Source: Clostridia bacterium (lineage in GTDB: Bacteria > Bacillota > Clostridia > Oscillospirales > CAG-382). From it: a stretch of 15,024 nt of DNA. The notes beneath the pieces were generated by a model. It was not told where the DNA came from. It worked only from the letters and a program-made list of their open reading frames with translations, and made no database searches. The translations under genes were made by a program, and so were the position numbers. Below are positions 8,237-13,161 of the stretch, piece after piece. The stretch's first letter is position 1. Every line of letters begins with the position of its first letter. Location of the stretch: contig JAFYOG010000133.1 in assembly GCA_017560285.1 (NCBI GenBank), positions 1 to 15,024 on the forward strand, written 5' to 3'.

Positions 8237-9294
8237 TATTCTTCTCCTTCGGCAAGAGAAAGTAATTTGGTTATAAGGTCGCTGTAATTTATTCCCGCAC
8301 ACGCCATAAGCTTGGGGTACATACTAATAGGCGTAAAGCCGGGGATAGTGTTTATTTCGTTTAGATATGCTCCGTCTTCGGTAAGGAAGAAATCCACGCG
8401 GGAAAAGCCGCTGCAGCCCAAGGCGTTATAAACCTTTATTGCAAGGGTGCGGATATTGTTTGCCGTTGCTTCGTCAAGGCTTGCGGGGGCAATGCAATCG
8501 GCGGCATCGGATATATATTTGGTTTCGTAATCGTAAAAATCGCTGTTGGGAACAATTTCGCCGCAAACCGAAGCAAAGGGCTTTTGGTTGCCGTAAACCG
8601 CAACCTCTATTTCCCTGCCCACGATATTGGGCTCGATAAGCAGCTTGCTGTCGTGCTTAAAGGCAAGCTCTATGCCCTTTATAAGCTCTTGCTTGTTCTT
8701 TGCCTTGGTTATACCCACAGAGCTGCCTGCGTTGGCGGGCTTTACAAACACGGGGTAGCTGTATCTGTCCTCGCACTTTTGAACCAAAAGGCTTTGGTTG
8801 CAATTTTTGGTTGCGGTGATAAAGGGCACAACGGGGATACCTGCCTCGTCGCAGATGGTTTTGGTTGCCGCTTTATCCATAGAAACCGCAGATGCATAGG
8901 TGTTACAGCCTACGTAGGGGATACCCGAAAGCTCTAAAAGACCTTGCATAGTGCCGTCCTCGCCGTTTTTGCCGTGAAGCACGGGGAACACGATATCGAT
9001 ATGTATAATGTTAAAGCTGCCGTTGGCGCCGTCGAAGGTGATAATACCGTGGTGCGCCTTGCAGGGGGATATTACCGCAGGGGTAAGCAGAGATTGCTTG
9101 GTATCCCAAATATGGTTACGCATATCGTCGGTGCTGCCGTTAAACACCCACCATTTGCCGTCCTTGGTGATGCCCACAAGCACGGTTTCGAACAGGTCGG
9201 GGTTTATGTTTTCGGCTACGTTTGCCGCCGAAACACAGCTTACGTCGTATTCCGAGGATTCTCCGCCAAAGATTATTGCAACAGTCTTTTTCAT
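8236..9294 (-). CDS. ddl: D-alanine--D-alanine ligase
   Basis: A 352-residue cytosolic ATP-grasp ligase joining two D-alanines for the peptidoglycan pentapeptide. Motifs are in the standard order: GGESSEYDVS with E15, HGKNGEDG (107-114), YVGCNTYASAVSMDK (127-141), the ATP-binding FVKPANAGSSVG (183-194), the omega loop FYDYETKY (253-260), and the metal/ATP site RVDFF...LNEINTIPGFT (299-321). The Tyr-containing omega loop is of the D-Ala:D-Ala type and unlike VanA-type D-Ala:D-Lac ligases, so no vancomycin resistance is suggested. AGGAG lies 7 bases before the ATG. The stop overlaps murI by one base, and the upstream permease gene ends 9 bases away. Confidence 0.96.
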   Translation of the reverse strand: MKKTVAIIFGGESSEYDVSCVSAANVAENINPDLFETVLVGITKDGKWWVFNGSTDDMRNHIWDTKQSLLTPAVISPCKAHHGIITFDGANGSFNIIHIDIVFPVLHGKNGEDGTMQGLLELSGIPYVGCNTYASAVSMDKAATKTICDEAGIPVVPFITATKNCNQSLLVQKCEDRYSYPVFVKPANAGSSVGITKAKNKQELIKGIELAFKHDSKLLIEPNIVGREIEVAVYGNQKPFASVCGEIVPNSDFYDYETKYISDAADCIAPASLDEATANNIRTLAIKVYNALGCSGFSRVDFFLTEDGAYLNEINTIPGFTPISMYPKLMACAGINYSDLITKLLSLAEGEE

Positions 9295-9303
9295 AATTTA
9301 CTC

Positions 9304-10236
9304 CTAAAAAATAAGGTTATAACAGCTCCATAGCAAAGGAATTGTTAATATACAGGTTATGCTTGTAAAAAGTATAATGTTTGCGGCGGTTTCGGAATCG
9401 CCGTCAAAGGATTCCGCCAAGCCTTGTATCATTGTTGCCGCGGGACAGCTGCCAAGCACAAATGCGGCGGCGCGAACTTCAGGTTCTACCGGCAAAAGCA
9501 TAAATATGCCGAGAATTATCAGGGGGAAGAAGAACAGCTTTGAAATTGCGCCGGGGTAAACCCTTTTGTTAAGGAACACGTTGGAAAGCTTTTTTGTTGC
9601 CAAGCGCATACCCAAAACTGTCATACACACAAAGGTGGAAAGGGTGCCCAGCATATTAACGTATTCGGCAAGAAATGCAGGCAATTTGGTTTTTGTTACA
9701 AAAAGCAACATTCCCGCCAAAAAAGCAATAACCGACGGGTTTATAATTATTGCTTTAAGCTTTATGTACTTTTTGTCCCCTGTCATTAAAAGCAAACCCA
9801 AGGTCCAGCCGATAATGTTCATGGTTATAGAAAACATTGCGGAATACAATATAATCTCGGGGTTTTCGGGGAACAAAAACTTTAGCAAGGGCACGCCCAA
9901 AAATCCAACGTTGCCGCAGGCGCCTGCCACGGCGCAGACCTTGTGGCCTTTATCGGTTTTTACCTTTTTGCGGAACAGAAGGGTATAAATTAAAATTACC
10001 GCTATCTGCGCGAACAGCGCCGCAAAAAAGAATATACCCATTGATATAAGATTTTCTTTTGTGCAATCGACGGAATTTAGGGTTTGTATACACAGCGCGG
10101 GAGAGCAAACGTAAAGCAAAAGCTTTGCAAAAACCTTTGCGGAATCCTGCCCTACCAGCTTGGTTTTAACGAGAATATACCCCGGCACGCCGTAGGCTAT
10201 CATCATTAAAACCTTTAATGCGGTTATTGCGAACAT
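9304..10236 (-). CDS. AEC family (auxin efflux carrier-like) permease
   Basis: A 310-residue membrane protein with about ten hydrophobic segments over its whole length. It matches the AEC/Mem_trans family: a first helix pair with LLLYVCSPALCIQTL (about 39-53), a central GNVGFLGVPLLKFLFPE segment that follows the family's N-x-G-xx-G-x-P pattern, and a C-terminal half with LGSCPAATMIQGLAESFDGD and a final TM hairpin. Bacterial members export or import small organic acids such as malate; the substrate here is unknown. The start has only a weak AAGG upstream. It lies 13 bases after clpP and 9 before ddl, so it is probably translated from the same message. Whether it serves wall or amino-acid metabolism is only a guess from position. 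Confidence 0.85.
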   Translation of the reverse strand: MFAITALKVLMMIAYGVPGYILVKTKLVGQDSAKVFAKLLLYVCSPALCIQTLNSVDCTKENLISMGIFFFAALFAQIAVILIYTLLFRKKVKTDKGHKVCAVAGACGNVGFLGVPLLKFLFPENPEIILYSAMFSITMNIIGWTLGLLLMTGDKKYIKLKAIIINPSVIAFLAGMLLFVTKTKLPAFLAEYVNMLGTLSTFVCMTVLGMRLATKKLSNVFLNKRVYPGAISKLFFFPLIILGIFMLLPVEPEVRAAAFVLGSCPAATMIQGLAESFDGDSETAANIILFTSITCILTIPLLWSCYNLIF

Positions 10237-10249
10237 AATTAAGCCTTTT

Positions 10250-10834
10250 TTAGTTTTTGGGTTTTATAATTTCGTCTATAACGCCGTAGGCAAGAGCATC
10301 CTCGGCGAACATCCAATTATCGCGTTCGGTATCCTGAGCGATAACCTCTATAGGCTTGCCGATATTTTCGGCAAGGATACGGTTAATTCTATCCTTAGTG
10401 CGGCGGGCAAAGTTGGCGGCGATAATAACGTCGGACGCCTGACCGCCTGCACTGCCGATAACCTGATGCAGCATTACCTCGGAATTTTCCAACGCATAAC
10501 GCTTGCCCTTGGTGCCTGCGGCAAGCAAAAACGCGCCCATACTGCAAGCCGAGCCAACACAAACGGTAGAAACGTCGCACTTTATACTGCGGATAGTATC
10601 GTAAATAGCAAAGCCTGCCGAAACGCTGCCGCCGGGGGAATTGATATAGATTGTAATATCCTTATCGGGGTCCTGCGCTTCTAAGAACAAAAGCTGACCT
10701 ACGATGCTGCAGGCTAAATCATCGTTAATTTCGTTAAAAAGCAATATAATTCTATCTTTTAACAGGCGGGAAAACAGGTCGTAGCCGTTTTGTCTGCCGC
10801 CTTCGTTTTCTATAAAAGTGGGGTTGGAAATCAT
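10250..10834 (-). CDS. clpP: ATP-dependent Clp protease proteolytic subunit
   Basis: A 194-residue serine peptidase that forms the tetradecameric chamber fed by Clp ATPases. The catalytic triad is complete: S98 in GSACSMGAF, H123 in MLHQ and D172 in TERDNWM. The oxyanion segment INSPGGSV is at 64-71. Length and numbering match ordinary ClpP. The catalytic neighbourhood differs from the usual form: GSACSMG replaces GMAASMG and MLHQVIGSAGGQASD replaces the common IHQPLGG(A)QGQATD. The N-terminus also lacks the usual GERxYDIYSRLL form. It may therefore be a second ClpP paralogue; no Clp ATPase or trigger-factor gene is adjacent. GGAGG, 6 bases before the ATG, fixes the start. It is the first gene of the nine-gene leftward operon. 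Confidence 0.94.
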   Translation of the reverse strand: MISNPTFIENEGGRQNGYDLFSRLLKDRIILLFNEINDDLACSIVGQLLFLEAQDPDKDITIYINSPGGSVSAGFAIYDTIRSIKCDVSTVCVGSACSMGAFLLAAGTKGKRYALENSEVMLHQVIGSAGGQASDVIIAANFARRTKDRINRILAENIGKPIEVIAQDTERDNWMFAEDALAYGVIDEIIKPKN

Positions 10835-10864
10835 GGTTATCCTCCAATGCGTATATTCTATATA

Positions 10865-10893
10865 ATCTTATCACATTTTGCCCCTGTTTTCAA
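10865..10893 (-). promoter_or_regulatory. Probable sigma-A promoter of the clpP operon
   Basis: On the minus strand, TTGAAA (10893-10888) and TAAGAT (10870-10865) are 17 bases apart, giving 5/6 and 4/6 matches. It lies 31 bases upstream of the clpP ATG. A further AT-rich TATAGAATATA follows and could hold an alternative -10. I saw no CtsR-type direct heptad repeat. It would serve the whole clpP-to-YitT operon. Confidence 0.5.
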
Positions 10894-10933
10894 TAGCTTT
10901 TTATAGGGTTTTATGTAAAACAGAGCGCAATAT

Positions 10934-10962
10934 TTGACATATTAACAAAAAAGATATATAAT
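10934..10962 (+). promoter_or_regulatory. Consensus sigma-A promoter of the U32 gene
   Basis: TTGACA at 10934-10939 and TATAAT at 10957-10962 are separated by 17 bases, a perfect match to the sigma-A consensus. Transcription should start near 10969, giving a leader of only about 20 bases before the U32 start codon. Its -35 is about 40 bases from the divergent clpP -35. Confidence 0.9.
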
Positions 10963-10991
10963 AGGGTAGATTTTTAAGGGAGGTGAGTAAT

Positions 10992-12755
10992 ATGCCCAAG
11001 CTGTTGTGCCCCGCAGGGTCGCCCCAAGCGCTAAAGTCGGCTATAAACGCAGGTGCCGACGAGGTTTATCTTGGCGGAAGCGCTTTTAACGCCCGAATAA
11101 ACGCCTGCAATTTTAACAGCGAGGAGCTTATAAAGGCAGGCAAGCTTTGCCGCAATGCCAACGTAGGAATGCATATTACCTTAAACACCCTTATTTTAGA
11201 TAAGGAATTTGCCCCCGCCTTGGAATATATAGATTTCTTGGCAGATAAGGTACAGCCCGATGCGCTTATCCTGCAGGATTTGGGGTTGGTTAAGGCAATA
11301 CGGGAAAAATTTCCCCAATTACCCATTGCCTTGCACGCAAGCACCCAAATGCGCATACATTCGTATTTAGATGCAATATACCTAAAGAACCTTGGGTTTA
11401 CAAGGGCGGTTATCGCCCGAGAGCTACCCAAAGAGGATATAGCGGAATTTGCAAAAACAGGGTTGGAAACCGAAATTTTCGTGCATGGTGCAATATGCGT
11501 TAGCGAAAGCGGCGGTTGCTTAATGAGCTCGGTTATAGGCAACCGAAGCGGTAACCGCGGGGAATGCGCTCAGCCCTGCCGTTTGCCCTATAAATGCAAC
11601 GATAAATACCCTTTATCGGTTAAGGATATGTGCCTTGCACGGCATATTACAGAGCTTTGCGATATAGGTGTAACAAGCCTTAAAATAGAGGGCAGAATGA
11701 AGAGCCCCGAATATGTGGGCGCGGTTACGGCGGTATACCGCAGGCTGTTGGACCAACACCGCAACGCCGACGAAAAAGAGATGAAGCTGCTTTCGGATAT
11801 TTTCTCGCGCAGCGGGTTTACCGACGGCTATTTTACAAACAAAATTTCTAAGGCTATGTTTGGGGTACGCACCGAAAGCGATAAGCAAAAAACCCAGCAG
11901 ACAAGCCATAAATTTGCCGTTGCGGAAAAACGCAAGGCAGATAAAGCCCCCTTTGCGCCGGTTAGCTTTACCCTGCCCCAACAGGGCGAGGAAAACACCC
12001 TGCACCCCGCCAAGCAAAAGGGCTTTGTGTTAAGGTTCGAGGGTAATTTGCCCAACGAAAAATTGCTTAGCGCTTATGCCGAAGGGGCGGCGCGGATAGA
12101 TATTCCTTTGCAATATTGCACCGAGAAAAGGTTTGCCCCCTATGCCGAAAAAATATCGGCTATATTGCCCCGAAGTGTATTTTTAAAAGAGCTTAGCGGG
12201 GTTAAAAGCCAAATTAAGGCGGCAAGGGATTTTGGGGTAAAGCAGGCAACGATTTCTGCCCTTTACCAAAAGGACCTTTGCGAGGGAATGTATTTACACG
12301 GCGATTACGGCTTTAACGTTGTTAACCGCGAAAGCCTTGCTATGCTTGAAAATTACGGCTTTTCTTCGGTTATGCTTTCCCCCGAAACCGACGGCAGGTT
12401 CCCAAAGGGAAGCAAATGCGCGCTGGAATATATAGGCTACGGCAGAACACCTTTAATGTACACCCGCACCTGTATTATTGCCAACGCAAGCGGTTGCCAA
12501 AACAAAAAACGTTGCTTTGGTATTTTAAAGGACAGAACGGGGGCTGAATTCCCTATTATAAGCGGCAACAGCCACACCAACACCATATATAATTCCTTGC
12601 CCGCTTACAGGCTTGACAAAAAAGCCGAGCTTAAAAAAAGCGGCGTAGGGTTGCTTACCCTGCTTTTCACCACCGAAAGCGAGGCGCAAATAAGGCAGAT
12701 TATATCCCTTTACGGAAGCAAGGAAAAACCGAATTTCCAATATACGCGAAGATAG
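10992..12755 (+). CDS. U32 family protein, RlhA/TrhP-like RNA hydroxylation enzyme
   Basis: A 587-residue cytosolic protein with the U32 signature EIFVHGAICVSESGGCLMS at 161-179. Four Cys (C169, C176, C192, C196; the last two in RGECAQPC) are arranged as the iron-sulfur ligands of U32 RNA-modifying enzymes. The N-terminal barrel-like part begins MPKLLCPAGSPQALKSAINAG. Characterised relatives such as RlhA (23S rRNA) and TrhP (tRNA) hydroxylate pyrimidines. The extra C-terminal half (about 300-587) resembles longer RlhA-like members more than short TrhP, but the exact target is uncertain and older 'peptidase/collagenase' labels are doubtful. A GTG at 10983 lies inside the Shine-Dalgarno GGGAGGTG; the ATG at 10992, 8 bases after GGAGG, is the better start. 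It has its own promoter and terminator and is probably monocistronic. Confidence 0.88.
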   Translation: MPKLLCPAGSPQALKSAINAGADEVYLGGSAFNARINACNFNSEELIKAGKLCRNANVGMHITLNTLILDKEFAPALEYIDFLADKVQPDALILQDLGLVKAIREKFPQLPIALHASTQMRIHSYLDAIYLKNLGFTRAVIARELPKEDIAEFAKTGLETEIFVHGAICVSESGGCLMSSVIGNRSGNRGECAQPCRLPYKCNDKYPLSVKDMCLARHITELCDIGVTSLKIEGRMKSPEYVGAVTAVYRRLLDQHRNADEKEMKLLSDIFSRSGFTDGYFTNKISKAMFGVRTESDKQKTQQTSHKFAVAEKRKADKAPFAPVSFTLPQQGEENTLHPAKQKGFVLRFEGNLPNEKLLSAYAEGAARIDIPLQYCTEKRFAPYAEKISAILPRSVFLKELSGVKSQIKAARDFGVKQATISALYQKDLCEGMYLHGDYGFNVVNRESLAMLENYGFSSVMLSPETDGRFPKGSKCALEYIGYGRTPLMYTRTCIIANASGCQNKKRCFGILKDRTGAEFPIISGNSHTNTIYNSLPAYRLDKKAELKKSGVGLLTLLFTTESEAQIRQIISLYGSKEKPNFQYTRR

Positions 12756-12785
12756 AAAAAAGCGTTGCGCCGCAACGCTTTTTTT
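12756..12785 (+). terminator. Intrinsic terminator of the U32 gene
   Basis: The stem GCGTTGC (12762-12768) pairs with GCAACGC (12772-12778) around a 3-base loop. It is flanked by A6 on the 5' side and T7 (12779-12785) on the 3' side, so the stem can extend. It begins at the base after the U32 stop codon. This is a textbook Rho-independent terminator, and the A-tract would also give function on the opposite strand. Confidence 0.92.
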
Positions 12786-12824
12786 GATTTTACAAATATA
12801 TAACAACTTGGATACAAAGTGCTA

Positions 12825-12853
12825 TTGACAGCGCCGTTTTAAAATGCTAAAGT
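12825..12853 (+). promoter_or_regulatory. Sigma-A promoter of the leader/lipoprotein transcript
   Basis: TTGACA at 12825-12830 and TAAAGT at 12848-12853 have a 17-base spacer: a perfect -35 and a 4/6 -10. Predicted initiation is near 12860, so the message would carry a leader of about 300 bases before the lipoprotein ATG at 13162. No better promoter is seen between here and that gene. Confidence 0.65.
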
Positions 12854-13003
12854 AAAGGTGTAAAGAGCGTGTGTTTGCTCTTAGAAAAAAATTTAAAAAA
12901 CTTGCGATTTTTTATAGACGTTTTTCGTTTTAAAAACATATTTAAAGTGAAGGGGTAAAAACAGGCGAAATTCCCCTAACACAAACAGAAAGAGGTGTTT
13001 CCT

Positions 13004-13048
13004 ATGGCAAATGAACTTCCGTGTAATTGCGGCGGCATTATGCCTTAG
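13004..13048 (+). CDS. 14-residue leader peptide candidate with two Cys
   Basis: The predicted product is MANELPCNCGGIMP, from an ATG preceded by GAGGTG (12992-12997) at a 6-base spacing, an excellent ribosome site that sits in the loop of a weak 4-bp GAAA/TTTC hairpin. Cys codons are at 13022-13024 and 13028-13030. The TAG stop (13046-13048) lies inside the 5' arm of the hairpin 13038-13095, so a ribosome finishing the peptide would block that hairpin and free the downstream terminator. A leader-peptide role is inference from this geometry; it could instead be a chance ORF. An overlapping +1-frame ORF of 25 codons (13011-13088) also exists, but its ATG is about 13 bases from the ribosome site. 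Confidence 0.5.
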   Translation: MANELPCNCGGIMP

Positions 13049-13095
13049 GGAAGCTTTGGGAAACCAAAAACCGAAAATGCTTTCCTAACGCATAA
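13038..13095 (+). promoter_or_regulatory. Antiterminator-like hairpin
   Basis: TTATGCCTTAGGGAAGC at 13038-13054 pairs with GCTTTCCTAACGCATAA at 13079-13095: 17 positions with 15 Watson-Crick pairs, one G-U and one C-C mismatch. Inside it a perfect 5-bp helix, TTTGG (13055-13059) with CCAAA (13064-13068), is capped by a GAAA tetraloop. The 3' arm, bases 13087-13095, is also the 5' arm of the following terminator, so the two folds exclude each other. Bases 13038-13046 copy the terminator's 3' arm with one change (TTATGCCTT versus TTATGCGTT). This fold forms first during transcription and would favour readthrough. Confidence 0.7.
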
Positions 13096-13137
13096 GCCGC
13101 CAAGCAATGGCAGACTTATGCGTTGTTTTGTTTTTTT
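13087..13137 (+). terminator. Intrinsic terminator inside the lipoprotein leader
   Basis: A perfect 10-bp stem, AACGCATAAG (13087-13096) with CTTATGCGTT (13115-13124), has an inner GCCA/TGGC helix (13099-13102 with 13108-13111) and is followed by GTTTTGTTTTTTT to 13137. It is a strong Rho-independent terminator by form. It lies between the leader ORF and the lipoprotein gene, whose ATG is 24 bases after the T-tract, so it must be bypassed for that gene to be transcribed from the upstream promoter. Confidence 0.88.
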
Positions 13138-13161
13138 AAAAAAGAAGGAGTTGATTATTTT

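Larger units (their letters stand above)
12860..13161 (+). promoter_or_regulatory. Long structured 5' leader (putative transcription attenuator)
   Basis: This roughly 300-base stretch has no conventional gene. It contains a 5'-end hairpin (AAGAGC 12863-12868 with GCTCTT 12877-12882), an AT-rich segment, and a small hairpin AGGGG/CCCCT (12951-12955 with 12973-12977). These are followed by a 14-codon ORF with its own ribosome site, an antiterminator-like hairpin (13038-13095), an overlapping terminator (13087-13137), and the ribosome site AAGGAG (13145-13150) of the lipoprotein gene. No T-box, SAM, purine, lysine or c-di-GMP riboswitch consensus was recognised. The order promoter, small ORF, antiterminator, terminator, gene is that of leader-peptide attenuation; the signal sensed is unknown. 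Confidence 0.65.

Noticed and set aside
8236..9294. D-Ala:D-Lac ligase (vancomycin resistance type)
   Set aside because: The omega loop is the Tyr-containing FYDYETKY form of D-Ala:D-Ala ligases, and no vanH or vanX homologue is adjacent.
10983..10991. GTG start for the U32 gene
   Set aside because: This codon lies within the Shine-Dalgarno sequence GGGAGGTG; the ATG at 10992 has correct spacing.
12920..12937. GTTTTT/AAAAAC inverted repeat in the leader as a terminator
   Set aside because: The stem is almost all A-T with no GC core, and no T-tract follows; likely just AT-rich sequence.
13004..13048. Small ORF as a ribosomally made bacteriocin or sactipeptide precursor
   Set aside because: It is only 14 residues, with no leader/core division and no maturation, radical SAM or export gene nearby.
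12860..13137. Possible 6S RNA, SRP RNA, tmRNA or RNase P RNA in the long intergenic stretch with promoter and terminator
   Set aside because: The 5' and 3' ends do not pair as in 6S or tmRNA, no SRP Alu or GGAA-tetraloop core or RNase P core motifs are visible, and a leader architecture explains the elements better.
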